A stretch of 64,000 bases of DNA from assembly GCA_022822785.1 (NCBI GenBank), contig JAJEAL010000090.1:1-64000 (forward strand), written 5' to 3'. The position numbers and the translations under genes are program-made. The DNA comes from Candidatus Poribacteria bacterium (GTDB lineage: Bacteria > Poribacteria > WGA-4E > PCPOR2b). Below the pieces are notes generated by a model. That model had not been told where the DNA came from. It searched no databases and saw nothing but the letters and a program-made list of their open reading frames with translations. Below are positions 54,246 to 62,876 of this stretch, one piece after another (the stretch's first letter is position 1; each line of letters begins with the position of its first letter).

Positions 54246-56222
54246 TTAGCCCCTTTCAGACCGTTTATCCACAATTTGGGCGCCCTTCTTCAAGGTAGCT
54301 AACCAATTTCTGTAAATCTCAGTCTGTTTCGCCTGTAGCAGCGATTTGTAAATCTTGGCACGTTCTGCTGGGTCATTCGCGAACTTTTCCATATCTGCTG
54401 CTTCGCGCTCAACTAGCTGGATGATATAGGCGGCGCTATTCCCCTGAATTGCGCCTTGCACTTCGTTTAATTCCATTCCAAAAGCGGCAAACATGGCGTC
54501 GCGGCATGTTCCCATTCCTGAGATAAATCCGCTGTTCGGTGAGAGTGCGAACAGGTTGCTCTCCTTAACTTCCCGCTCTTTATTGGTAATCTCTGCCGGT
54601 GCCTCATACCTGCTCACTAAATCTTCGAGCGATTCATCGGCGGCACGCATCCCTATCAGTTTCTGAGCGTCTTCTAGGGCGAGCTGCTTCGCCCTCTCTC
54701 CTTTGATTTCGTCAATAATTTGCGCTTTGACGGTTTCAAATTCAGGCACGGTAGCAGGTTTCTTTTCAAGGACTTTCATCACAAAATAAGCGTCAATATC
54801 CCCATTCTGTTTCCTATTCGGGCTAATCGCACTAACATTTACCTCCATGTTGAACGCTTGATCAATCACACCTTGATATGTCCACACCCTTCCAATGTTA
54901 GGGATATCGCTATCATCCGTTGTAAAGAGCCCTGTATTTTCCACCGTAAGTAGGAGGTCTTTGTATCTGTCTAGTTGGGCAGCCTCTTCATAATCGAGAA
55001 TCTCAACGTCGAATAGGAGATTTTCGGCGACGGTTTTCGCTTGATCTACGCCTACGATTTGAACTAGTTTATCATGGATCGCGCTTCTGGCTTGGCTAAA
55101 GGGTTGAACCTCTTCGGGCCTCTTCTCTTCCAGCTTGATGATGTGGTATCCGAATTGCGATTCGACCAGATCGCTCACTTCACCGGGCGATAGTTCATCA
55201 AACGCTGCTTTCTCAAAGGGCTGCACCATCTCGCCGCGCGCAAAATAATCGCCCGGCGGTAGGTCCGGATTTCTTCCTCGCAACGCTCCACCTTGTGGAG
55301 CCGAGCCTATGTCTTCGGAATGTTCCTTCGCGAGTTCAGCAAAATCCGTTCCTTCGGCGATTGCAGCCTTGATCGTTTCAAGCAATTTTTCCGCTTCTGC
55401 TTTGACTTCTGCTTTCTGCTCATCGGTTGCGCTATCCGGGAACTTCTTCAGGATATGGCGTGCTTTCACCACTTCTGGCGTCTTAAATTCTTGGTTGTGT
55501 TCATTGTAGTAGGCTTCTATATCTTCACCCGTAATAAAATTTGCCGGGTCGAGTTTGATGAACCTTAGATTGATCTCCGCTCCCTTTTCATATCTGTCTT
55601 TGTGCTCCTCAAAATAGGCTTGCGCTTCGGCATCGTCCACTTCCGCGGCGCTATTGTACACAAAGTGCTGGAATTGAATGTACTTGAGTTTGGCTTTTGT
55701 GTTTTGGCGGCGATATTCGTTCTCCACCTCCGCAGCCGTAACGAGTTCAAGTCCTTGAATCTGGTTAAGCAAAATCTGATTAATCAGGAGAGAACGGACA
55801 TATTCACGGAAGCTGTTCGCGTCCCCGCCTTCCTGTACTATATTATAGTTGGCGAGCAGGCTTTCATCACTACGGATATACTGTTCAACCTCCGCATTGC
55901 TAATCTGGACGCTGCCGAGCACCACCTGACGAGCAATCAACAGATCAAGGACCTCTTCTTCCACTTGCTCACGTTCAACCTGAGAACGACCTTGGCTCTG
56001 TTGTTGCTGCCGGGTGACTTCACTAGAGACAAGGCTTTCAAATTCGCGTTGCTGTATTTTGACACCGTTAATTTCAAAAGCGACCGGATCGTTCTGTCCT
56101 CCACTCAAGACACCGCCCCCGCCAACAATGTCGAAGAGCAGAAACGAACCGACAATAAAAACGAAGCCAACAACGATTAAGAAAAGCTGGGCGATAAATT
56201 TCTCCCTTAGAAAAACAATCAT
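54246..56222 (-). CDS. PpiD/SurA-like membrane-anchored peptidyl-prolyl isomerase
   Basis: A 658-residue periplasmic foldase anchored by an N-terminal membrane segment (about residues 10-32). A SurA-type N-terminal chaperone domain follows (about 45-200, VAFEINGVKIQQREFESLV and LLINQILLNQI). The parvulin PPIC domain (about 250-350) has VKARHILKKFP, FAELAKEHSED, PQGGALRG and FGYHIIKLEEK. A second isomerase-like region follows without full motifs. Such proteins assist folding of outer-membrane and exported proteins, in keeping with the many exported proteins here. GGAGAG precedes the ATG. A promoter lies at 56276-56304. Confidence 0.87.
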   Translation of the reverse strand: MIVFLREKFIAQLFLIVVGFVFIVGSFLLFDIVGGGGVLSGGQNDPVAFEINGVKIQQREFESLVSSEVTRQQQQSQGRSQVEREQVEEEVLDLLIARQVVLGSVQISNAEVEQYIRSDESLLANYNIVQEGGDANSFREYVRSLLINQILLNQIQGLELVTAAEVENEYRRQNTKAKLKYIQFQHFVYNSAAEVDDAEAQAYFEEHKDRYEKGAEINLRFIKLDPANFITGEDIEAYYNEHNQEFKTPEVVKARHILKKFPDSATDEQKAEVKAEAEKLLETIKAAIAEGTDFAELAKEHSEDIGSAPQGGALRGRNPDLPPGDYFARGEMVQPFEKAAFDELSPGEVSDLVESQFGYHIIKLEEKRPEEVQPFSQARSAIHDKLVQIVGVDQAKTVAENLLFDVEILDYEEAAQLDRYKDLLLTVENTGLFTTDDSDIPNIGRVWTYQGVIDQAFNMEVNVSAISPNRKQNGDIDAYFVMKVLEKKPATVPEFETVKAQIIDEIKGERAKQLALEDAQKLIGMRAADESLEDLVSRYEAPAEITNKEREVKESNLFALSPNSGFISGMGTCRDAMFAAFGMELNEVQGAIQGNSAAYIIQLVEREAADMEKFANDPAERAKIYKSLLQAKQTEIYRNWLATLKKGAQIVDKRSERG

Positions 56223-56275
56223 GAAAATCTCTCCTGTTTATATGTATATAGTCATCTCAACGTAAAACGGTTAGT

Positions 56276-56304
56276 ATGATACTTGATTGCCCTCGGTTTT
56301 GCAA
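56276..56304 (-). promoter_or_regulatory. sigma70-like promoter for the PpiD-like gene
   Basis: On the minus strand TTGCAA (56304-56299) and TATCAT (56281-56276) are separated by 17 bases, about 55 bases before the ATG at 56222. Confidence 0.5.
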
Positions 56305-56429
56305 CTTGATTTTTTTTACTTTCGTGAGTGAAAGAATCGAGTTCGACAGATAGTCAGATTTCACACCAGTCAATTTTCCACTCTTGATACCTGTTGTGCT
56401 GAGCGATTTCGAGATTAATTTGGCGTATT

Positions 56430-56482
56430 GAACGAGAAAAGAAAACGGGGTGAAAATAGCTATAGCGCCATCCCCACCCCGT
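56430..56482 (-). terminator. intrinsic terminator of the tRNA-Leu gene
   Basis: On the minus strand ACGGGGTG (56482-56475) pairs with CACCCCGT (56452-56445), flanked by GAAAA/TTTTC. It is followed by a T-rich run TTTCTTTTC (56444-56436). It lies about 40 bases past the tRNA 3' end and is the most canonical terminator in the window. Confidence 0.75.
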
Positions 56483-56523
56483 CATTTTCTTGCGACAGCC
56501 GTCAGCATTAACCACGTTTACGA

Positions 56524-56607
56524 TGCCCCCGACTGGACTCGAACCAGCATGCCAATTAAGGCACAGGCCCTCAACCTGCCGTGTATACCAAATTCCACCA
56601 CAGGGGC
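56524..56607 (-). tRNA. tRNA-Leu (anticodon GAG)
   Basis: An 84-base cloverleaf on the minus strand. The 5' acceptor strand GCCCCTG (56607-56601) pairs with CGGGGGC before the discriminator A at 56524. The T-loop GGTTCGAGTCC and the D-loop TTGGTA are present. The anticodon stem-loop GCAGG-TTGAGGG-CCTGT carries GAG, reading CUC and CUU. The long variable arm GCCTTAATTGGC is typical of class II tRNA-Leu. CCA is not encoded. A consensus promoter lies just upstream and an intrinsic terminator downstream, so it is a single-gene unit. Confidence 0.95.
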
Positions 56608-56621
56608 GTATGAGTAACCTA

Positions 56622-56651
56622 ATTATACCTATCAGGAAATAAGATTGTCAA
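56622..56651 (-). promoter_or_regulatory. consensus sigma70 promoter of tRNA-Leu
   Basis: On the minus strand a perfect TTGACA (56651-56646) and a perfect TATAAT (56627-56622) are separated by 18 bases, ending 14 bases before the tRNA 5' end. It is the best promoter match in the window. Confidence 0.85.
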
Positions 56652-56836
56652 GCGAAATCTCTGGCTCGAATCATCGCTTGGAAAATATGAGAGCCGGCGA
56701 TATCGTGCAATCTAGATGCAATAATAGAGCGATCAGTGCCCGACCATCAGTAGTCTGAATTATATCCGTTCCAACACTACCCACAATCAAAACGGCAGAT
56801 AGATGGATATTGAATATTGGCGGGTCACGAACAGTA

Positions 56837-57949
56837 CTACTCCGGCAAAAACGACTGACTGAATAGCGCAGCCTTTTCAATGCGGTCCAAGACCGGCTGA
56901 TACCCCGTCCCCGCTGACTGTGACGGCGTAAAGGTACAATCCGCATTCAGCACCAGCTCTATTTCTGTCAAATCTTGTCGATAGAAGAAACTACTGGGGA
57001 ACAGATCTCCCGGATAGGTAAAGTTGTCCAACGTTGCGAGCTCGACCAATACCCCGGCACCGACCCCGCTTTCTAACATGCTGCCTACCCAACACGGGAT
57101 GCCGGCATCACGCGCCATATTGTGCAGCTTCACTGCGACGGACAGACCGCCGACACGACCCGTTTTGAGATTTAGAATCTGACACGATTTTAGCTTCAAC
57201 GCCCATTCAAAAGCGTGTACTGATGTAATTGACTCATCGAGGCAGACCGGTGTCTCAATCTGGCGCTGCAGCTCAGCGTGTTCCAAGAGGTCGTTGTGAT
57301 ACAGCGGCTGCTCAATCATCGCTAGCCCTAGCTTATCGACCTTCTTGAACAGATCGAGGTCGTGGAGTGTATATCCTGAGTTGCAATCGATGTGGAACGT
57401 TTGATGTGGAAACGCTGCACAGACCGCTTGCAACATCTCCAAATCCCAGCCCGGTCGCACCTTGAGCTTAACCCGCTTGAAACCGTCGTCAACGGCGTCT
57501 TGAATCTTCTCCAACAGCATATCAATCGAATCCTGCACGCCAAAGTCTGCGCCGGCATCCACCTTCCTGAAACTGCCGCCGAGTAATTGGTGCAGCGGTA
57601 CCCCTTCCATATTTGCTTTGAGTACCCACCATGCGACCTCTGGACCTGCTTTGGCGAACGGATTCCCTTTGATCCACTTGGACGCAGCGAGTAATTCATC
57701 AGCGGTATCAAACGCTTTCCCGACTAGCAGCGGTGCGATAAACTCGGTTATCGTATGGTATGCCGACATCGTGGATTCGGGCGAGTAGGCGGGTGCTTTC
57801 AGCGGCGTGGTCTCCCCCCAACCTTCCTGCCCTCCCGACTCCATTCGGACAAGGACGGAATCGACGGCGTAATCCTCGCCGTAAGCGGTGCGCCAAGGAT
57901 AAATGAGTGGTAGGCTGACATAATAAACATCAATACAATCTATCTGCAT
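56837..57949 (-). CDS. enolase-superfamily protein, o-succinylbenzoate synthase/N-succinylamino acid racemase-like
   Basis: A 370-residue protein with the full canonical site of the muconate lactonizing subgroup. KLKVRPG (about 157-163) has the KxK Lys pair. Metal ligands are in HIDCNSGYT (Asp), MIEQPL (Glu) and VCLDESITS (Asp-Glu). The second catalytic Lys is in LNLKTGRVGG. This pattern fits o-succinylbenzoate synthases and N-succinylamino acid racemases; without other menaquinone genes nearby the reaction stays open. The symbol menC is withheld for that reason. GGGAGGAA precedes the ATG. The 229-base gap between it and the tRNA holds the tRNA promoter and nothing else recognised. Confidence 0.83.
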   Translation of the reverse strand: MQIDCIDVYYVSLPLIYPWRTAYGEDYAVDSVLVRMESGGQEGWGETTPLKAPAYSPESTMSAYHTITEFIAPLLVGKAFDTADELLAASKWIKGNPFAKAGPEVAWWVLKANMEGVPLHQLLGGSFRKVDAGADFGVQDSIDMLLEKIQDAVDDGFKRVKLKVRPGWDLEMLQAVCAAFPHQTFHIDCNSGYTLHDLDLFKKVDKLGLAMIEQPLYHNDLLEHAELQRQIETPVCLDESITSVHAFEWALKLKSCQILNLKTGRVGGLSVAVKLHNMARDAGIPCWVGSMLESGVGAGVLVELATLDNFTYPGDLFPSSFFYRQDLTEIELVLNADCTFTPSQSAGTGYQPVLDRIEKAALFSQSFLPE

Positions 57950-57987
57950 GGGTAGTTCCTCCCTATCGGGTAAGTTCCATTTTGTTG

Positions 57988-58015
57988 TTGACGCCGGTTT
58001 GAAAATATCTATAAT
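57988..58015 (+). promoter_or_regulatory. sigma70-like promoter for the enolase-superfamily gene at 58217
   Basis: TTGACG (57988-57993) and a consensus TATAAT (58010-58015) are separated by 16 bases. The leader to 58217 would be about 195 bases. It contains an open frame of 24 codons (58046-58120) without a Shine-Dalgarno sequence, probably not a gene. Confidence 0.6.
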
Positions 58016-58216
58016 AGCAGTAAGTAACTGGTTAGGTTCAACGCGATGGCAAACACCACAAGACTCCAGAATAGAGAGCTGAAGGTATATTGGAAATGCA
58101 CTCTAATTTTACCATATTGAAGGAGATTAAAGAAACAGAGAAATGAGTGTGGGAGTGCCCCTAAACTTACGGACACTACCTCGCCATTTTACCCACTTGT
58201 TTGAAAGGATAATTTG

Positions 58217-59506
58217 ATGAAAGTTGTAGATGTCGAACGCATAATCGTTGATGTGCCATTTACCCCACGCCAGCAAAAAATCACGGCGCGGGAGGTATAT
58301 AACTGGGCGGTTCTGGAATTGTGCAAGGTGACTACAGATACCGGACATGTCGGTTGGGGCGAAACGGTGATCCACTACACGTGGGCACGGGTGACAGACG
58401 GTGCCGTTGAAAGAGTCAAAGGGCAGAGCCCCGCAAAATTGCTGAATGACGACTCGCTCGGAGCGGGCTTACAGATGGCGTTGTTCGACGTGGTCGGTAA
58501 GATAATGGAGGTGCCGGCTTACGAGTTGATGGGCAGACAGGTGCGCGATTGGGTCCCCATCTCTTGGTGGTGTATTGATGCCTCACCTGAAGACTGGGCA
58601 GCTGAAGCTGCGGATGCCGTGGCAAAGGGGTACACTAGTATCAAACTCAAACCACGACCGTGGTGGGATATTGTCGCGCAGGTTGATGCTATCGCTCAGG
58701 TCGTGCCACCGCACTTTAAGCTTGATCTTGACGCCAACGGAACGTGGCAGAACGCGGCGGCGGCGATCCCCGTCATCAAAAAGCTGGAAAAATATACGAA
58801 TGTGGCGATGTTTGAGACGCCCATCCCACAGGGCGATGTGCTTGGGAATATGCAGATCCGTCAGGCGATTAATCGACCAATTGCGATGCACTTCGGATCG
58901 CCTCCCTACATCACGAATATCCGCGAAGGGGTTTGTGACGGGTATGTTATCTGCACAGGGAAGTCGGGCGTCATGCAACAGGGGATTTTAAGTGCTGAGG
59001 CGCAGATGCCGTTCTGGCTGCAATTGGTGGGCAACGGGTTGACAACAACTTGGGCTGCGCATCTCGGTTCGGTTTTGACCCACGCCACTTGGCCCGCGAT
59101 TACCTGCATTAACCTCTATAGCCATCAGCTACTGAGAAACGAGATTGAGGTTATTGGTGGATACCACAAGGTGCCTGATGGTCCTGGACTGGGTGTTGAG
59201 GTTGACGAAGAAGCTGTGGAGAAGTATAGGGTCTCCGAAGATATACTGCAAGACCTGAGAGCGACCGGCGCAATCTACGACCGTCCAAGACCACGTATCA
59301 TCAACACCATTGTGTACCCGGATGGCAGCTGCATTCACATGGGCTATAGCACTCAGGGATACGGCTACTTCAATGCGGGAGACGGTCCCGCGTATGTAGA
59401 GGGTGTGCGTCTGGAAGCGCAGCCGGACGATGGATCCGAAGCGTGGCAAGATCTGTTTGAGCGTGCGCAGCAGGCGCCGGTGCGGGGTCGATGGGAAGGG
59501 AATTAA
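58217..59506 (+). CDS. mandelate racemase/muconate lactonizing enzyme-family protein, third metal ligand replaced by His
   Basis: A 429-residue enolase-superfamily protein. KLKPRPWW (about 143-150) supplies the Lys pair. The first two metal ligands are in LDLDANGTW and AMFETPIPQ. The third ligand position reads PIAMHFGSP, with His instead of Asp or Glu, as in the protein at 27980-29239. The C-terminal 70 residues after the barrel are longer than in typical members. The reaction is probably a dehydration or epimerisation of an acid sugar, but the altered metal site makes this uncertain. GAAAGGA precedes the ATG at 58217. The alpha/beta hydrolase gene follows after 37 bases and is probably co-transcribed. 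Confidence 0.8.
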   Translation: MKVVDVERIIVDVPFTPRQQKITAREVYNWAVLELCKVTTDTGHVGWGETVIHYTWARVTDGAVERVKGQSPAKLLNDDSLGAGLQMALFDVVGKIMEVPAYELMGRQVRDWVPISWWCIDASPEDWAAEAADAVAKGYTSIKLKPRPWWDIVAQVDAIAQVVPPHFKLDLDANGTWQNAAAAIPVIKKLEKYTNVAMFETPIPQGDVLGNMQIRQAINRPIAMHFGSPPYITNIREGVCDGYVICTGKSGVMQQGILSAEAQMPFWLQLVGNGLTTTWAAHLGSVLTHATWPAITCINLYSHQLLRNEIEVIGGYHKVPDGPGLGVEVDEEAVEKYRVSEDILQDLRATGAIYDRPRPRIINTIVYPDGSCIHMGYSTQGYGYFNAGDGPAYVEGVRLEAQPDDGSEAWQDLFERAQQAPVRGRWEGN

Positions 59507-59543
59507 AACATGCAGATCAGATGGTTAGGAGGCAATTATAAAA

Positions 59544-60221
59544 ATGAGCTATGAAGTGATTGAATCGAAATTTGTCGCAACCGAAGAGCAGGGCGAAGTG
59601 TCGTCGCTGCTGATTCAGCCTAACGATGCGCGTTGGCTGTTGGTGCTAGGGCACGGTGCTGGCACCAATATGCGGCACACAACTCTTCAGACTATCGCTG
59701 AACGGTTGGCAGATGTCGGGATCGCTACATTTCGGTATAACTTCCCTTATGCGGAACAGGGGCGCGGTCGAAATTCAAACGCTGTCTGTCAGGAGACAGT
59801 TCGTTCCGCGGTCGCAGCGGCGCGCACAGCGGCGAGCGATCTGTCGATTCTGGTCGGTGGGCACTCCTTCAGCGGACGGATGTCGTCCATGGCTGCGGCA
59901 GAAACACCGTTGGAGCATGTGCGTGGCTTGGTGTTCTTTGCCTTTCCTCTGCATCCGTCTGGAAAGCCTTCGACGGAACGTGCAGTGCACTTGAGCGATG
60001 TTACGATACCGATGCTTTTCCTGTCTGGTACGCGTGACAAATTGGGTGAACTCGACCTACTACAACCGACCTGTGCGGAGATTGGTGACAAGGCGACGCT
60101 GCACCTTCTGGATACCGCCGACCACGGATTCAAGATTCTCAAACGTTCTCGCAACACCGACGAAGATGTGTTCGTGGAGATGGCGCAGGTCATCAACGAA
60201 TGGGTATCGGGGCTAGATTGA
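59544..60221 (+). CDS. alpha/beta hydrolase of the KANL3/Tex30 type
   Basis: A 225-residue cytoplasmic protein. The oxyanion motif LGHGAGTNM is at about 34-42, the nucleophile Ser is in GGHSFSGRM (about 109-117), the Asp is in SGTRDKLGE and the catalytic His is in ADHGFKIL. Family members hydrolyse esters or small lactones, and the substrate is not clear. AGGAGG lies before the ATG at somewhat long spacing. It lies 37 bases downstream of the enolase-superfamily gene and probably acts in the same pathway. It converges with the aldo/keto reductase. Confidence 0.83.
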   Translation: MSYEVIESKFVATEEQGEVSSLLIQPNDARWLLVLGHGAGTNMRHTTLQTIAERLADVGIATFRYNFPYAEQGRGRNSNAVCQETVRSAVAAARTAASDLSILVGGHSFSGRMSSMAAAETPLEHVRGLVFFAFPLHPSGKPSTERAVHLSDVTIPMLFLSGTRDKLGELDLLQPTCAEIGDKATLHLLDTADHGFKILKRSRNTDEDVFVEMAQVINEWVSGLD

Positions 60222-60249
60222 ACGGGCAGGAATGGCACATCTGCCCATT

Positions 60250-61071
60250 CTACCGTCCGTGAACTGTGCGTAAATCTAACCGCTGGTCAACATTGTCCGA
60301 GACTGCGTTAGTCCACTCCACGTCATCGAGGCTTTGCAAGCTCATCAGCGCGACATCAACGAGCGAATTGGAGAGGACATAATTCAGTAGAAAGTTGTCC
60401 AGATCGACCCCTTCCATCTGCGTTGGGAAACACTGCTGCATCAGGTTCTGGAAGGCATTGCTTGTCGTGGAGCGCATCAACACAACCCCCATGTCTTGGG
60501 CGACCGCCTCCGGTATCGTCCCACGGTTGCCGAAGATGTCGCAGGTGCTCTGGTACATCAGGTTATAGTGAACCTGAATCATGTCGAATTCACCCGATGC
60601 GATCATCCGCTCAACGCCGCCTGACGGTCCATCTGCTGAGAATCCAATAAAGCGGATTTTCCCCTCATCTCGTAGTTTCTGATAAGTTTCTAACCCGCCT
60701 TGATCTAAGATTTGATCGGCATCGTCCCCTTGATGCCATCCGCCGTGAAATTGCAAAACATCAATCACATCTGTCCCCAACCGCGTTAAACTTCCTTCCA
60801 CATCGGCGAGGATGCCTTGCGGATCAAAGGCTTCCGTTTTGGTTGCAAGGATAAGTCCATCCCTACGTCCCTGAATCGCCTTCCCGATAACGGTTTCGCT
60901 AAGACCGTTCCCGTAGGTCGGTGCGGTGTCGATGTAGTTGAGACCAACCTCAAAGGAGCGGTGGAGCATGTGGATAAGCGCGCCTTCATCTTGATCGGCG
61001 CGCACGCGTCCACCGCCGTATCCGATTTCCGAAACGCGCAGCTGGGTGCGACCTAATGTTCGATACTGCAT
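60250..61071 (-). CDS. aldo/keto reductase
   Basis: A 273-residue NADPH-dependent reductase with the family tetrad in order: Asp in YIDTAPTYGNG (about 48-58), Tyr in the same block, Lys in LATKTEA (about 75-81) and His in QFHGGWHQ (about 108-115). The start QYRTLGRTQLRVSEIGYGGG is typical of the group related to sugar dehydrogenases. The length is short for the family, which commonly has about 320 residues, and the C-terminal loop is reduced. GAAAGGA precedes the ATG. It lies 41 bases downstream of the ThuA-Gfo fusion gene on the same strand, so they are likely co-transcribed for polyol or sugar conversion. Confidence 0.87.
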   Translation of the reverse strand: MQYRTLGRTQLRVSEIGYGGGRVRADQDEGALIHMLHRSFEVGLNYIDTAPTYGNGLSETVIGKAIQGRRDGLILATKTEAFDPQGILADVEGSLTRLGTDVIDVLQFHGGWHQGDDADQILDQGGLETYQKLRDEGKIRFIGFSADGPSGGVERMIASGEFDMIQVHYNLMYQSTCDIFGNRGTIPEAVAQDMGVVLMRSTTSNAFQNLMQQCFPTQMEGVDLDNFLLNYVLSNSLVDVALMSLQSLDDVEWTNAVSDNVDQRLDLRTVHGR

Positions 61072-61112
61072 AGTGAAATCCTTTCGCCCTTGATATAGCT
61101 ATGGTAGTCTGA

Positions 61113-62774
61113 CTAAAAGTCAAACTCAATCTCCACCAATCGGTTCTCACGTGCAGCGGTCTCGCACCCTTCAATACACTGGATGGTTCCCTTCGCCCAT
61201 TCCGGCGTAATAAGCAAGGGTGTCCCGGAGAGCAGATGGTCTGAGACGTTCTTGTAATATGTCTGCCAACCGCGGTTAGTCACCGTCGGATAATCGGAAA
61301 CCATTTTGCGTCCGTCCTCCATGATGGAGGTGACAGTTGTTTCGCCTTGGAAGTTCCCCACCACAATAGAGCCGTGTGTGCCGAGCACCGTCCAGAGCGG
61401 TTTTTCAGCTGCGTGCAGATTCGACTGGATGAGCTGTGCCTCCAAGCCGCTGTCGAACCGCGCATACGCCCGGCAGAAATCTTCAACCGAACTGGCTTGC
61501 CAATGCCGTTTGAGGAAATTACCGTACAGCGTCGCACGTTGATTGATTCGGTTGCCGTTACGGTCATGTTGAGGAACCAGTTGCAGGATCTTCTCGAACT
61601 GGTGTGCTCCCATATCGTACAACAACCCGCCCGAAATCTCCTTATGGTCTCGCCACATCTGTCCGGGCGCACCGTAACCGACCATGTTACACTCAATCGA
61701 GTACACCTCGCCAATGATGCCTGATTGGACAGCGTCGCAGAGGGTGAGGATATCTGGATCCCAGTGGCGATTATGATAGACCGAGAGCATGACGCCCTTT
61801 TCGCGTGCGAGCGCAATCAGTTCGTCCGCTTCGGAGACGTGGACGACAAACGGCTTTTCGGTGATGGTATGTAACCCCGCTTCTAGCATGATCTTCGCGA
61901 CCGGTGCGTGATAGACGTGCGGCACAATCACAATAGCCAGATCAATTTGACCGCTTTCTGCCATCTCCTGTGCATCGGTGAAGGTGGTAATCCCATCCCC
62001 CTGTTCCTCTTTCGCAGCGCGGAGGCGTTCGGGATCCCTGTCGCATACCGCTGCCAACTCAAACCCGTGGGTCTGTGCGATCATACCGGCGTGATGGCTG
62101 CCCATATTAAACAGCGGACCGTAGCCGACCAAACCGATACGGATTGGTGGGTTGTCCTTCAGGTTGGTCACATAGCGGAGCCCCTTGAGCAGTTGGTCTT
62201 GAAAGTCCGGATTACCGAAAGCGCGGTTGTCGTGTCCAAGTGCTGTGTAAAATACCTTTCCGGCGCCGTAGTCGCGCACATAACCGAGCGGATATTTTTG
62301 GAGGCGCCAGGCACCGTATTGGAAGTAACGCAACGGCGCGTCCGTGCGAACCTTCATCTGATAACACTCATCTACGATGCGGAACTGCTTGTTGAGACGC
62401 GGGAGGATATCGTCAATCCCATCTTCTACTGTCACTTCAAACGGTGCTAACGGATCGTGTTGGATAAATTCCGTGCCGATGAGCTCGATATAGTCATCAT
62501 ACTGACCGAGTCCGGCGTTGGCGCCGTGCACCGCAAGCAATCCGCCCCCACCTCTGACATAGCCGGTCAACCCACGCTCAACTTCAGGTGTAATTTCTCC
62601 ACCACCGATGTATAGCGTGACCGCATCGAACGCGGAGGGATCCGTCAGTCGGTTGCGGTCATCGCTGACTTCCACTTCAAAATGGCCGGAATCTTCAACC
62701 AGTGGCTTGAACATCTCCTCAAACTCACTAAAAGGGGGCTGCGGGCCGTTAATGATCAATAAGACTTTCTTCAT
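61113..62774 (-). CDS. ThuA-like domain fused to Gfo/Idh/MocA oxidoreductase
   Basis: A 553-residue fusion. Residues 1-205 are a ThuA-like (trehalose utilisation type) domain: KKVLLIINGP, GGGGLLAVHGANAG (about 79-92) and FYTALGHDNRAFG (about 180-192). Residues 213-550 are a Gfo/Idh/MocA dehydrogenase with a Rossmann start IRIGLVGYGPLFN and the EKP motif in ITEKPFVVHVS. The ATG at 62774 is chosen because GGAGG lies 5 bases upstream; the frame continues to 62852 only through a hairpin repeat (62813-62846), so the extra 26 residues are not coding. ThuA and Gfo/Idh/MocA genes often sit together, and here they are fused. The substrate is probably a sugar or derivative. Confidence 0.87.
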   Translation of the reverse strand: MKKVLLIINGPQPPFSEFEEMFKPLVEDSGHFEVEVSDDRNRLTDPSAFDAVTLYIGGGEITPEVERGLTGYVRGGGGLLAVHGANAGLGQYDDYIELIGTEFIQHDPLAPFEVTVEDGIDDILPRLNKQFRIVDECYQMKVRTDAPLRYFQYGAWRLQKYPLGYVRDYGAGKVFYTALGHDNRAFGNPDFQDQLLKGLRYVTNLKDNPPIRIGLVGYGPLFNMGSHHAGMIAQTHGFELAAVCDRDPERLRAAKEEQGDGITTFTDAQEMAESGQIDLAIVIVPHVYHAPVAKIMLEAGLHTITEKPFVVHVSEADELIALAREKGVMLSVYHNRHWDPDILTLCDAVQSGIIGEVYSIECNMVGYGAPGQMWRDHKEISGGLLYDMGAHQFEKILQLVPQHDRNGNRINQRATLYGNFLKRHWQASSVEDFCRAYARFDSGLEAQLIQSNLHAAEKPLWTVLGTHGSIVVGNFQGETTVTSIMEDGRKMVSDYPTVTNRGWQTYYKNVSDHLLSGTPLLITPEWAKGTIQCIEGCETAARENRLVEIEFDF

Positions 62775-62812
62775 TTGTCCTCCAAAAAAAAGACTGCGAT
62801 TGCCAAGATTGG

Positions 62813-62846
62813 AGAAACCGAGTTTTGAAGAAAAAACTCGGTTTCT
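62813..62846. repeat. 14-bp perfect inverted repeat, dispersed hairpin type
   Basis: AGAAACCGAGTTTT (62813-62826) is perfectly complementary to AAAACTCGGTTTCT (62833-62846) around GAAGAA. It shares GAAACCG and GGTTTC with the hairpin at 1811-1855. It lies between dapF and the fusion gene on the minus strand and could attenuate or end the dapF transcript, but the T-run is about 17 bases further on. Confidence 0.7.
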
Positions 62847-62876
62847 TTGCACGACTTCTTAACATGAACGATCTTG

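Noticed and set aside
58046-58120. 24-codon open frame in the leader of the 58217 gene
   Set aside because: No Shine-Dalgarno sequence and no recognisable product; expected by chance.
62775-62852. N-terminal extension of the ThuA-Gfo fusion
   Set aside because: The extra 26 codons are the hairpin repeat at 62813-62846 and a Shine-Dalgarno sequence precedes the inner ATG, so the extension is not coding.
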